Assembly: GCA_000708835.1 (NCBI GenBank)
Contig: DF237482.1
Span: 1 to 62,046 of the forward strand
Source: Klebsormidium nitens
Lineage: Eukaryota > Streptophyta > Klebsormidiophyceae > Klebsormidiales > Klebsormidiaceae
DNA: 62,046 nucleotides
Reading direction: 5' to 3'
How positions within the stretch are numbered: position 1 is the stretch's first letter; each line of letters starts with the position of its first letter. The notes below the pieces were generated by a model that saw nothing but the letters and a program-made list of their open reading frames with translations, did not search any database and had not been told where the DNA came from. The translations under genes were made by a program, and so were the position numbers. This document shows, piece after piece, positions 23,786 to 35,523 of the stretch.

Positions 23786-26700
23786 TCAAGATGATGCTCG
23801 GCTGGCCTCTATATCTTGGAACTTCTTCTCTACCTCCGCTCGCTTCTCATCCTTTCTCTTCTTGTTCGTACTGCTCGTCTTGCATTTCCCGCACTCCGAG
23901 CACCTCTCCTGTGTACCCTCGCGAGTGCTATGGACAGAGAAATGGGTATAGCCCTCACCCCTCCGTATAACGGACTTGCAAAGAAAGCAGAAACTCGTAC
24001 GACAATTTCCACAATGCACCTTGTTACAGCCGTTGTTCTTGTCCACTTCCACCCCGCACTCAGGGCAGCTGGACAGCACCGCCGCAGTCAGCGCCTCCTC
24101 CCGCTGAAGCCGCAGCTCGTCTTCTTCGGTCCTTGAACCGCTGCTTCTGTCTGGCCCCCGACTCATGTCGCCACTGCCCCAAACCGCTTCGGAAGCACAA
24201 CTCTGCCCCTGAGCGCCCCCTTCCGCCCGTCTACTCCTCCTCGCCACCTTTTCGACTTTCTCAGCACCAGCAAACCTCTTTCCGATCGAAGCCTTGCATG
24301 CGTTCGACTTCAGGCTTCTCTTCGTCTGGGTGGCTTGTCCCGCTTGAGCATCGGCAATCCTCTCGCTCGTCCCCTCTTCGGCTCCTGCTTGTGCTGCGCA
24401 CTTATGGCCCTGCTTCCATATCTGCTTGCAGCGGATGCACGTGCTCTTACAGAAGTGCTTTAGGATTGGATCCGTAGAGATGATAGTCGCCCTCGTGCCT
24501 ACTCGCCACCACTCTTTGCAGCTGGGACACAACACATTCTTTGTTAACTTCCTCTTGTCTTTTTCCAAAGGGTAATCTTGATTGAAGCACTTGAGCCTCA
24601 ACTTTTCGTAGAGGGGCTCAGGCAGTAAGGCCTGCAGGACTTCGAGTGAGAGGGCTTTGGGGCACTCGCTCTCCGAAAGCGCAAAGCATTGTAGGCCCCA
24701 CGCCGCGTCGCTCTCTTTGTCAAAGACTATTCCGTTGGCGCGCTTGATGATGCAGTTGATGCAGAGGCGGTGGCCGGCTTCGCAGTGCAGCGAAGAGAAG
24801 TGGGTGACCGACCCATAGCAACATCTGCAAACGAAGTTTGAGAAAAGTTAGTTGAGCATGAAGTCTATTGAACAACTGTGCCAGGCGCTAGCGGGATAGG
24901 GTACGCAGGTTGCCGCTCTAGCCAGACCCCCGTTGGTTTTCTAACGACGAAAAAAGCTGTTCCGATTACCATTCTGTCTTGCTTAACGAAGACTGCCTTC
25001 AGAACCAGCAACTTCGAGCTTGATCTGTCGGTCATTCGATCCTCATTAGCCCTTCTCTAGATCTGAGCTGGTCATCAAAAATGGTGTCAGATGGACTTCG
25101 ATTTCACAGGTGGCCACGTTAAGTCCAAGCGAGGAGATGGATAACGGCCTCTCTTAGAATCGAGCGACCAACAATAGGCCACATCTCATGAGTCAAGTTT
25201 TCCAGATTCAGTTCCAAGTCAGTGTCTCAATACCGTCTACTCATTGGTTCCCCGATCGGCTGAGCAGGCAGGACACTATGAACTCACCCGCACTCAAGTG
25301 GCTGCACTTTTGGGCCCATCCAGGTCGATGACATTGACTGGAGCAATTGAAGTGGCCCCAGAAGAGCCCCCACCGTCCGCACCCGCTTCTCGCTTGATGC
25401 GCACGGGCTCACCAACGCAGGCTTCCTTCTGCAGATGAGATGATTTGCCTACTTATAGAATTCATTTGGGCCAAGTGAGACGAGTTGGGTGACGCACTTG
25501 GTTTTGCTGTATGAGTATGACAGGATGTCTAACAGGCACTGAGGTATTACTATCTTCAAGCATCTCAAAGTCTTCTTGACAGGAAGGAGAGCAGTCCAGG
25601 CCCAGGCAGCAGCAGTATGTTCAATCAGCCAACAAGACGCATATTAATTGGTGGCAGCAAGCAGAGCGCCGCTTAGCGGAATGGCCTGCCAAACTAAGCA
25701 GGCATTCTCTACCAGCATCAATCACTCGTCCGAGCTCAGAAATCCTAGTTGAAGGCTCAAAATGACCTCTAGGTTACTTTGATAAGGCATCATTCTGTCA
25801 ACCCTCTCTTTTCAATTATCGCTGGGTAGAATGCTAGCCACTGGAGATCTCCAAGCAAAGCCTCTGAGTTGAAAAGATGTTTACGCTTGTGAGTCCGATT
25901 CAGAAAAAGCACAGGTACTTTGTTGAAGATCCTAGACTTCCCCCGAAGAAGCTTGGACATAATGCAAGTGATGGGGCTTGTAAACCAGACTTCATCCTGT
26001 TCTGAGAGAATAGGGCCCGCTGTACAGGAGTTTCCTGTGGGCTGAATCGCAATTGACAATGGAAAATGCTTGAAGCTTCAACGCCCCAATCTGTGGGGCA
26101 TATTCAATTGTCAGTGAAGAGCGGACAGCCTGCTCCCTGCAAAGTCTGTATCCTGTTGCAATCTCACCTTGACGGAGTGTCTGCGTGCTTCAAGTCCCAC
26201 TGCGCCATTGTTCAGATTTGCAGACGAGGCACGGCGAACTCCTGTCAAGTTTTCTGAATCTTTTAGATTCAAGCCCCTTCTTGACCCCCACTGTTTCCTT
26301 CTCGCTCCCCTCGCTCGTTCCGCCCTCTCATCTGGTTCAGTTTTGATGGGAGTTTGAGCCCAAGACTTGGTGTCCTGGTTTGTCGCGCCACATCTGGGTC
26401 AACTGATTGGACCTCCTCTACCTTGCATGCTACTCTAGCAGGACACATTAGGCCTGGGTTTGTGTTCTCAGTCACTAACGCTTCCTTCTTGGCCTTGCCT
26501 TCCCCTCCAGCTTGCTGACTTTTTATCTCCTTCTGCTTGGAGTCGCTTGCCCCCTCCTCAGAGGCCCTCTTTCGCTTGAAGGCCTGCAAGGACAGGCTTC
26601 AGGATTGGTTTGAAAAGTAGTCTGTATATGCTAGAATTGAAAAGGTTCGGGGTGACGGATGGCCCTAGAAAAGAGGTCACACTGTCCAGGATCACCTAGG

Positions 26701-27218
26701 TGCTGTCAGAGATGTCAAAACGACCGCCAGAATGATATCTAAAGGAGCAGCATTGTTTGATAGGGCCAGTTCCACTAAATGTCGCCAGCACTGCCCGCAA
26801 GCATGAGATAGTCCGCTTATTGGCATCGTGCGTTAAGCTCACTTCAGAGTTCCCACTTTCTTGACGGAGTTCCCACTTTCAAATTGAGTATCATGCCAGC
26901 GAAGGTTATTCGTGTGCTCACCTTTCTGAAACAGTCGTCCCTTGCATACAATGCAGCGACTGACATCGTTCGGAGTGGAGTTTCGTCATCAGAGTCTGCT
27001 GAAAAGTGAATTGCTCGCTGGGCAAATGGGACTGCACAGGAAGCCATTGCTCTACATTCCAAGCCGCTCCCCCCGGGCCCTAGTAGTGCTACCTGCACCT
27101 AGCCACCATCTGGCATCCCAACTCTGCCCGATTCTGCAAGGCAGCATTGCGCAGCAGATCTCATTGCAGCCAGATTGTCAAGCTGTGTCAAGTTATCGTG
27201 TATCATGATACAATCCAT
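23786..27218 (-). CDS. RBR E3 ubiquitin ligase, RNF216/TRIAD3-like
   Basis: RING-between-RING ligases take ubiquitin from an E2 onto a RING2 cysteine and then to the substrate. Exons: 27218-27107, 26998-26922, 26583-26422, 25428-25288, 24824-23786; about 509 aa. RING1 starts ECGCCYGSVTHF...CEAGHRLCINC. The IBR follows (CPSC...HFCKSTCIRCKQIWKQGHKC). RING2 is CPECGVEVDKNNGCNKVHCGNC...CFLCKSVIRRGEGYTHF, with the probable catalytic Cys in GCN. The order and the YTHF end match RNF216. Upstream lie an acidic DSDDE stretch, a basic FKRKR and a SUMO-interaction-like VNVIDLD. One extra base in an A4 run (plus-strand T4 at 25308-25311) breaks the frame between VIDLDGPK and VQPLECG; dropping it makes the whole model divisible by three. 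So this is either a sequencing error or a broken allele. Exon 1 is less certain. A shared promoter region separates it from the carrier gene. Confidence 0.85.
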
Positions 27219-27572
27219 GTACTTTGACACCAATTTGACTCCCAAGATCTGGACTCTGCTTGATTATTGATAGAGAGAGCCACCACACAAGCTGGGGACT
27301 TGCAAACGCAGCATGGTGAAAACAACAAATGACGCTTCCCTTGAACTTGAAGGGCTTGTTTGAGGGTGAGAGCGCTTCCTTTGTTACATAGGACGGGGAA
27401 AATAGGTTGGAGACACGTTGAAGGGTGGTAAAGTCGAGGACTTGCCATCGTGCACTACGTGCCTAGTCCCTGTCGCTGGAGGCCAGCACATTGTAGCCGT
27501 TTGTCACATCAGGGTGATTGCGGTCGCTGGGGCCAACAAAAGATTTTGCGAGCTGCCATTCTATGCAGAGGA
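27219..27572. promoter_or_regulatory. Divergent promoter region, RBR and carrier genes
   Basis: Only about 350 bp separates the proposed start of the RBR gene (-) from the first in-frame ATG of the carrier gene (+). Both promoters, or a shared bidirectional one, must lie here or in the 5' leaders. The carrier frame is open without an ATG back to about 27450, so its transcript leader probably covers the right part. No TATA box stands out. Confidence 0.5.
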
Positions 27573-30500
27573 ATGGACATTCCTAGAAGAGCCTCGTTGC
27601 GCAGTGTACAGATCCCAGGATTCATTGCGGAGTCTGTGTGGGGTAGCGAGCTTAGCCGGCATGGTGATGCTGATTGCCACTTTGTCCTTGGGGATGAAAC
27701 GCACATCTCGTCGGCTTCTGACGCAGTGCCGAGCAACTTTCAATTGATTGGAGGACACTTCGCAGTGACCTCACTCAAGGAGCATCTCCAACAAGGCGTG
27801 AGCCAATTGGTTTCGTCTCTGGGAGGATCAAGATCTCGTGGCAGCAGCGAAGATGGTGTTGGCACTTGGAGCTCTCAGTCAGACACTGTCCTGGTGGCCC
27901 AGACCGGCACATCACCACCGCTGAGTTTTGCTAGCATCACATCCGCCGCCGTTAATCTGAGAGACCGGCTTCATAACCGCAGAACAGAAGACAGCCATCA
28001 GGTTCACCGTCGTAGTCGGCGAAAGACCAAGAAACAGGTCCGTTGTGGCCACTGCACACAATCCAAGGGTCTGTCGTCCCCGTCCAGTTCAGAGAATACC
28101 TGCACTTGTGCAGCACCTATCTCTTTCGTCTCCACAGCTGTGGGCCAAGTTGAGAAGAAGGCAGTCACACGGCCGTCTTGGGAACAACTCCTGGCCCACC
28201 CCATTGCTGCCCTGGCCTTCGTACCAAAGGATACCAGCCTTTTCGTTGCTGGCGCTCTTGCTGGTGCAACCGCAAAGACAATTACGGCGCCATTGGACAG
28301 GTTGAAGCTTCTGTTGCAGGTGCGTTGACAGATTTGATCGTAGGCTACATCTGCTGATTCTGCTTTCTGGATTTGACAGCCCTTATGCTGGTGATCGCAT
28401 CTGCATGTCGGTCACATGACTGACCGCAGAAGATTTCTTATGATGTATGATGCAGTTGGTCAGGTTCCAGAATACAGCTATCCACGAGTGTTGATGCCAA
28501 GCTTAGCAAGACCAGCATGGACGTCACATAGAAGCCTATCTGAAGACGGGTCATGTAAGACAACCTTCTATCTTGATCATTTACTTGACACTTTGGTTAC
28601 AATCTGCAGGTACAAGATGTCAACAGAAAAGCGGGAGCGGCAGCTGTTACTCTTTCTGGGGTAAGCAATTTGCGAATGCCGGGTCATCCAATCAATCTGA
28701 TACTGATGGCAGAGAAGCATGAGAGAATCAGAACGTGATGCTACATATCAATGATTGTTGACAGCAATAGAAGCTCATGGAGTTGAAGGCTTTGTGGACA
28801 AGTTTCAGACACTGGTTGTTAGCCTTTCATTTGCAGGTCATTGGGTAGACTCTTACTATGACATCCACAGTTGCACATTGCTGAGACGCTGAAGTATTGC
28901 CATCTTGCAGGCTGTTGCAAAGATCTTCAAAGAAGAAGGCGTTCTAGGTTTCTGGAAGGGCAATGTGCCACAGGTAAACGGCCTGATCGATTTCTACTGT
29001 CTGTCCGCTGAATGCGTATTTTACCAGCCTAGCACTTGGGCGACAGTTTTCCTTTTGACTCGTGGCCATCCGATCTTACTTTCTGCAAGGTGCACCTTGT
29101 ACTGTTTTCCAGTGTCCCCTGAGACTGGTTCTGCAGAGAGGGCAAGCTTCCCATATCCTTGCAGTGTTTGTTGTGAGCCTTGGCTGGACTTGTTTTGAAT
29201 CTTTCTCGTCCTCCCCTGCAACAATTCTGTTCCTCCATGTACAGGTCGTGAGGATTCTTCCATACAGTGCCGTACAGCTTTTCAGCTACGAGTTCTTCAA
29301 GGTAAATATTGATACCTGTGCATCCTTCTTTTAGTATATCATATCAACTTGGAGATCTCCTCGATAACGCCGTTCATCCTAAAGCTTTCCTCCTTGTGGC
29401 AAAGGTGTGTATCTCTTGGTTGGCCAGTTCCATCCGTTTCAGGAAGCAGAGTAGTCTCGACGAGCAGCCCTAGCTTTAGACCAATGAAAGCGTCCACTGG
29501 CCTCAGTCCTTCCCTTTTTTGGCTCGGATTCACGCAAGAGTCAACGATTTCAAGTACTCACGTTGAGTCCTTCGCTTGCAGAAATGTTTCAAGGGCAAGA
29601 GGGACGAGCTGTCGGTGCCTGGAAGGCTTGCAGCGGGAGCTTGCGCAGGCATGACGTCGACTCTGGTGAGTTTGAACGATCTCAAAGATGCAACTACTGC
29701 AGGTTCGGTCAAACCTGGCCGCCTGACCCAAGTCCGAATCTAGCCAGTCGCAGAGCTTTTCCAGAGCCGCAGAACTTGGGCCGTTCGATAAGAGTCTTAA
29801 GAGTCATCGCAGGGTCCAATTCTGCGCAGCGGGCACAGTCTTGCGTTCCACTCAGATAGGACCCTGGTCTGGCGGCCAGGTTCAACCCGATGTGCAGTAT
29901 GGTCTATCTGGGAGTCTCGCTTTGAACAACTGGTGTTCTTGCTGATGTCTAATCTTCGTCAATCTCTTTGTTTTCTTGCTTGGACCAACGGTGTCTTTCA
30001 TTGGTAGAGTAACTTCCATTTGCACTAGCACAAGACTCTCACTACGAAAGTCTTGTCCCATCCCTTCTCCTCGCTCAGTTCCGGCAAAATTGACTCCGCT
30101 TCTTGCAGATAACTTTCCCTCTCGACACACTGAGGTTCAAGATGGCCGTCGAGCCAGAGATGCGCACGATGTCGCAGGTAATTGCTTCGACGCTTCTCCA
30201 GGATTTCTGCATCCGTGTCTTCCGGGGCCCTCTTTTTCTCATGATCACAGGAGTTTTCGTACTTTTTGGTCGTTTAGACGCTCATCTATCCGCCAACAAG
30301 AGAGCCTTCAACAATGTCGACGTCGCACCTTCTGCTGATTGTAACCTGCTCCGAACGTGTCTTGCGGTGCCTGATCTTTTGCAGAAAGATTTCGGTCGTC
30401 GGTCGAAAGTGGTTGATCGACTGTTGCGAGCATGCTATTGAAGAAGGCGCATGGACTTTTGGTGCCTGCCTTCGTAAGAATCGACTATATTCCTCACTTC

Positions 30501-32327
30501 GATATTGATTGCAGGCTGCAGTGACGCTATTCCGCAACGAGGGTCTCGCAGGCTATTACCGGGGCCTTGGCCCTGCGCTCCTGGGGATTGCTCCGTACAT
30601 CGCGATCAACTTCTGCGCCTACGACCTGTGAGCTTGACAAACGGCTTTTGCTCAAGACGTCTTCGCTCGGATGACAACGCAACGCTTGTTTAGAAACTTT
30701 TATATACACGCACGGATCGAGGCGCTTCTTGCTTTCCCATCGCTGCTGGAATTAAACGGGCATATCCCGGCACATCCTGAGATCACGAACCTTCACTAGG
30801 TTCCACTTTCTTGTGCGTTCAATTTTGCTGACGAGACTCGTTTGATATGGAGGAGGGGGCCAACGCACCTCCAAAACATGTCTCGACCTTTTACGGTGCT
30901 AATTCACTGCCTGAAGTCGTCTGAAAGTCACTGGCAGCTGCGAAATATTCAAATTCTTTCTCAAGGAAACATGGCAATCTATCTCATGCTGCAGAGTAAA
31001 GAAGGCGTTCAAATCGATCTAAACAAGGAAGCGTTCAATTTGACTGTTCGTCCGGCTCATACTGCAGGGTAAAGAAGGCGTTTCCCGAGGATCAGCAGCG
31101 GTCACCCCAGGTTTCGTTCGCGACCGCTGTCATCGCCACTTCTTTGGCGACAGTGACCTGCTACCCGCTCGACACGATCCGTCGGCAGATGCAAGTCAGG
31201 GGGTGCCAATACACCTCGTTGTTCGACGCGTTCCCTGGTAAGCGGCCCCAGAGCTCGCGCACTATCGGCGTAAAAGCTTCCATTGCCGGCCTGCAGCGTA
31301 TGGCACTCTTGATAGCGTCGGGCGTTTCTTTCCTTCTGCTTCAGTTTTTATGTCTCCCCCTGCGAACAACTGCTTTCGTTGGAGCTGCTCCCGGTAGTTG
31401 AGAACAACTCTCTCCGGAGAAGATTGTCAGGAAATGCGTTTTAATTTGCGAACCGTCTGGAGTACAACTTTCCTGACGTCGGTTCCGTGGTCATCAGTAC
31501 TCAAGACAGTCACTCCATCCGCACGCTTTCCGGTTGTCGAAAAAGGTGTTGGTCGTTCGCTCTGCGAGGGCCACCTTCGCGACCGTGTTTCTGCTGCGTT
31601 AGTAAAGCTCAACGTGAAGCCTGATCGTTACGCTTGATTGTCCGTCTCAGGATCAGACCTCGAGACGCCTAGCCTCTCTCGAGTTGTGAAGCGCCCTGAG
31701 GATTTCACGCCTGCGTCAAACCTTTGATCCTGTTCGTCGCGTGATTCTTCTGAGTTATAACCGGAAATGTGAGGACAAGGGACCAGACTCGTGGGTCCTC
31801 CGCATCCTAGCATCAGGCAACTGGCCTTCTAATGGTCTGGGGATTTTAGTCTCGACACTATCCAACAATTTCAGCGGGACTTTCTGACGAGCGGTTCTTC
31901 CCTACAGCTATTATCGCGAAGTCTGGAGTCCTTGGACTGTACCGGGGCTTCTTCATCAACGCTCTGAAGAACCTGCCGACAAGCAGGTAAGCGTGGCAGG
32001 GGCCGTTTACACCCGTAGGGCTGCAATGGATGCTTCAATACCTCACTGCGAGTTGCAATTTTCAGCGGCCTACGTTTCAGCTCAGGTTGTGACATTTCCC
32101 CGCAAAAATGGAAACCATCTTGCCGGTTTCCAGCTGATGGCATTGAACGGCAGAGCGGCACTACGGTCTTTGTTCGAAGAGAGTGCCTGCTGCCTAACAT
32201 TGATCTATTGAATTGTACGTCATGTTCTTGCAGCATCCGGCTTACCACGTATCAGTCGGCGAAGGAGGCGATTGCCAAAAGCCACGAAGAGTGGAACAGA
32301 TTGGTCGCCGAAGGCCAGAAGTCTTGA
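27573..32327 (+). CDS. TAAC/PAPST-type nucleotide carrier (SLC25 family)
   Basis: This is a mitochondrial-carrier-family protein closest to Arabidopsis TAAC/PAPST1 (At5g01500) and At3g51870. Those move ADP/ATP or PAPS across plastid membranes. Exons: 27573-28319, 28610-28660, 28911-28973, 29245-29301, 29582-29665, 30109-30177, 30515-30627, 31068-31237, 31908-31986, 32234-32327; 508 aa. The three carrier signatures are TAPLDRLK (about 239), TFPLDTLRFKM (about 337) and CYPLDTIRRQM (about 427). Between them lie GFWKGNVPQVVRILPYSAVQ, YYRGLGPALLGIAPYIAINF and GLYRGFFINALKNLPTSSIR, all TAAC-like. The first 225 residues before the carrier core are Ser/Arg-rich and unusually long. They may include a plastid transit peptide, but I cannot prove it. 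The start is the first ATG in frame; an upstream GTG frame exists. The intron before 31068 holds an echo of that exon. Plastid location and substrate are inferred from relatives. Confidence 0.92.
30983..31012 (+). pseudogene. Echo copy of the exon starting at 31068
   Basis: TCATGCTGCAG|AGTAAAGAAGGCGTT mirrors the true TCATACTGCAG|GGTAAAGAAGGCGTT 73 bp downstream, acceptor included. Reading in the true frame, the copy reaches a TAA stop a few codons later, so inclusion would truncate the carrier. Confidence 0.85.
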
Positions 32328-33993
32328 TGTAGAAGTTACATGTTGGCGGGTTGCTCGCCTCTGAAGAAACCAGGTAATACAGATAGGTACTTTGCACAGA
32401 AGGCCCGCATCCACCACTGGCCGTGCAGCACCTTCGAACCGAGTGAGCGGAGAGTCTCTCTGAAGCAGCTTTTCGATCTTGATTTGGGATGCGACATTGT
32501 GAAAGAACGGGTGATAATGCCTAGTCTGACGGGTTTTTGGGCGGAATCGGTCGGAGTATTGTTCAGGTTAAGTCAAAACAAGGGGGAGATTTCGTTATAG
32601 CATGTTCATCAAGGGATATTTCTTAACCACATCGTCACGACGTCAACGATGATGACTCAGAATAGACTTCGAATGCCGAACCTCAATTCTGAAATCTCCC
32701 CATGCAATCCCAGGCCAATGGTCAAACGTGCCTGAGAGTTGTAGTGGATGTATCCGACATCCGACCGGCGGTCAGTACTGAACGAGAGTTGACAGGGGGC
32801 CCGCCGTTATCTCAGTGTACGTATATGCATGCAGCCATTGACAGCTCGATCATCATACGATAAGTTCGCCGGCGCCTGCTCTAGCATTAATCCTAAGCCG
32901 CCCCAATCGAAAGGTACTTAGTAAGCTTGCATGGCGAACTTAACTACAGCTCCGATCAGGTATGCGTCGATAGCAGCGTTGCAATTACACGCATATGAAC
33001 ATGCACACGTGATCGATCCCATCCGGTTAGGGTTTACAAGGTCGTCGGATGAGCCGTAAACTGTATCAGTCGATCGTCGATTCTGACGTATACGCTGATC
33101 AGCTAGTGCATGTAAGCTATAATCTGGCTGCATGTATTGGTGGTCACTTGCTGTTATAAACCCTGAGCCATCGAGCAATACTCCGATGATACCGTCCGGA
33201 TACAATGAGTTAACTCCGCACCTTGCTACGGCTGCAAGTCATGTCCAATGTTCGTCACGCATTTAAATTCACTACGAAAGACAAGCTTAACAAGTTGCAC
33301 ACTGCAACCTACACATCATGCATATAGTATGGGCGAACTGCATGTATCCGACAATGATCAATGATACGAGTCGACTCGTGTATGCTATGCAAACGGCTAT
33401 ACAGCGGAACGGCGTTATGGCTTAAGTTATGCAGATCATGGAATTTGCGCTAGACTATATAGTGGTGGCATTACTGCTGCGGTTCCTCCTAATTGACGGT
33501 CCTTTTTATGAGCCTGGCGGTCCGGCGCAGATAATTAAACTTATCGAGATATCTTGCATTGCGTCGGGGCACATACGACCAGTCGGGTTGTCGTCGATCA
33601 TGCAAAGCTTAGTACAGAGGATCCCTCATAATATTATCGACTAGCTAGTACCAATAATGAAGATATGCATGATTAAGATCGATCAGTCTTTACTACTTCT
33701 CCCTCAACATATGTCGGAACAAATCGCGAGGGTTCAGGGGTCAGGATCTGCATGCTGGCACAGCTTCCGCGCAAGCGGACGGTGGATCATGACGGTTGAT
33801 GTTCACGACGTGCAGACACATATAAGATTTACTGTTATGGTAAAAACACCACTGCCACTTTTGCTGTTTACAAATTTTGGTAGATATGATAGCGGGCACT
33901 ATTGTTCGCAAAGCACACTCCCTTATTGACTTGACCTTTTCTATGTACAACAGGCAATATGCAGTTCATCTCGACTTTAACTTGTCTTGCGGG
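32328..33993. other. Gene-poor spacer rich in palindromic tetramers
   Basis: This holds the 3' ends of the carrier gene (+) and the zinc-protein gene (-). From about 32,640 to 33,900 the sequence is visibly AT-richer and full of GATC, CGAT, TGCA and CATG words (such as TGATCGAT and ATGCATG), unlike the neighbouring genes. Open frames are short. I see no gene, RNA or transposon ends. Confidence 0.45.
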
Positions 33994-35330
33994 CTACTTG
34001 GCAATGCTCTTTGGCATATCAACTTCCTTCTGAAAGCCCTGCTGATATTCGGGATGCGCTGGCACATCCTGGGTTGGAATCACGGCTTTCTTCTTGATCC
34101 TGTACCGCTGCATCCGCGGCAGGACCTGGCTAGGCCCCATCCCAAACTGCCCGATGGTGTTCTCCACCGACGGACCATCATGGTAGATGTACCCAATCTG
34201 CGGAGGACATTTTGTGGCTTGTTAAGTAACGTATCGCGGCCTGCGACAGCCTTCCATTCAATGACTTTTCTACTCATCCATCGATTGGGAGAGGTGGGCT
34301 TTATTGTCCCTCAAATCCTAGTGGGTCATGGATCGGTTTCTTCTCTCATTCGGCAACAACTTTGTAAGACCGGCTGCGCATTCAAGAAAGACGATGCGTC
34401 CTGCTTCCGAGGAAGGAGAAACCCTCCATGGCAACTGCTCGTCCCCTGGATACGTCGTCTGATCCCCACCAGGAACTGCAAGATGCAATCTTCGATGTAT
34501 ACAGTTCACGACTCCTCTCTTCTATGCAGGCGAAATATGTCGATACCCCTCATTAATGCATCGAAGACTGCAGGGACGTTGTCCAATACAAAGATTGGTT
34601 GTACGCATGAAAACAACAGGTCTACTCACCTTCGAATTACACTGGGCGCAGAAGAGCGCCGTCCGCGTCCGCTGGATTCCCCAGGAATCGGCCGTCTCAA
34701 AGAACGGCCCGCACTTGCTCTCCTGCTTCTGTACGAAGCACCGCTCGTCGGCCACCTGGAACGACAGCGTTCCCTTGTTTCCCGCTGGAAAGTATTCCTT
34801 GGAATGGAACAGCCGGCTGGCATTCAGCCCGAGGTAGTGCCCGCACTTGATACAACTGCGGGGAACATATTGAGATTGTCAGCGCCCACATTGTCCTACA
34901 GAAGCAAAGTCGAGTGTCCACTCATGAAAGAGAAGCCTGACGTCAAAGCAGTGAAAGGCCAAAGCAGCTTGCAAGGGCTTACGCAGTGGACGGAGGCATC
35001 AGAACATCCGAAAGATCTTCAAAGATCGTTGTCGCTGCCGGTGACTAGTTTTGGCTGAGTCGCACAACGACTGGCTGCCACGACATGACGATGCACACAG
35101 TTTCTGAGGTGGACAACAGTATTGATTCAGAACTTGAATAGCTTTAAAGAGGGCGTCAGCGAATGCATCCGCAAAAGCACCAGATAAAGATGAGATGCAC
35201 TGTTCTCGCGCCCCAATTTGCACATGAAAATTGTTGGCAGCGACAGCAAAAGTGACCTTTCAGGTTTTAGGGACACAGCGACGGCCATGTGGGTGACCTT
35301 GAAATCCAACGCCCACTTTGACTTGGACAT
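33994..35330 (-). CDS. Small zinc protein, Yippee/Mis18-like pattern
   Basis: Exons: 35330-35257, 34855-34630, 34197-33994; 167 aa, phases consistent, stop TAG. Two Cys pairs, CIKC near residue 26 and CAQC 64 residues later, bracket a beta-rich segment containing FQVADERCF. The second pair is followed by KIGYIYHDGP. This layout resembles the zinc beta-tent folds of Yippee, Mis18 and CULT proteins, which also use two CxxC pairs with a Gly-Tyr/Trp strand after the second. The C-terminal 60 residues are basic then polar (RYRIKKKAV...PEYQQGF) and unlike Yippee. I do not know the exact family; the fold is inferred. The start ATG gives MSKSKWALDFK and a phase-2 donor that fits the next exon. It lies 193 bp downstream of the dehydratase gene on the same strand, so the two are adjacent but not an operon. 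Confidence 0.75.
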
Positions 35331-35523
35331 TTTGCAACGGACACGTGCGCCGCGAGGGCGAGTATCTTGCCGTCTAGGTGAATCAAAGGATGTTGACCCC
35401 ACATTTGAAGACAGCCAAAGACCAGACTGGCCTCACCTGAAATCGTTTTCAGGAGGACCCAGCCTCTCACTCGCATATCCTTTCTCCATCATAAACTGGG
35501 AGATCTATGGATCGAGATTCTGA

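Noticed and set aside
33877-35058. A 393-codon open frame on the plus strand
   Set aside because: It runs antisense across two exons and an intron of the zinc-protein gene, whose exons have splice sites, consistent phases and paired CxxC motifs. The plus-strand frame shows no domain or membrane pattern.
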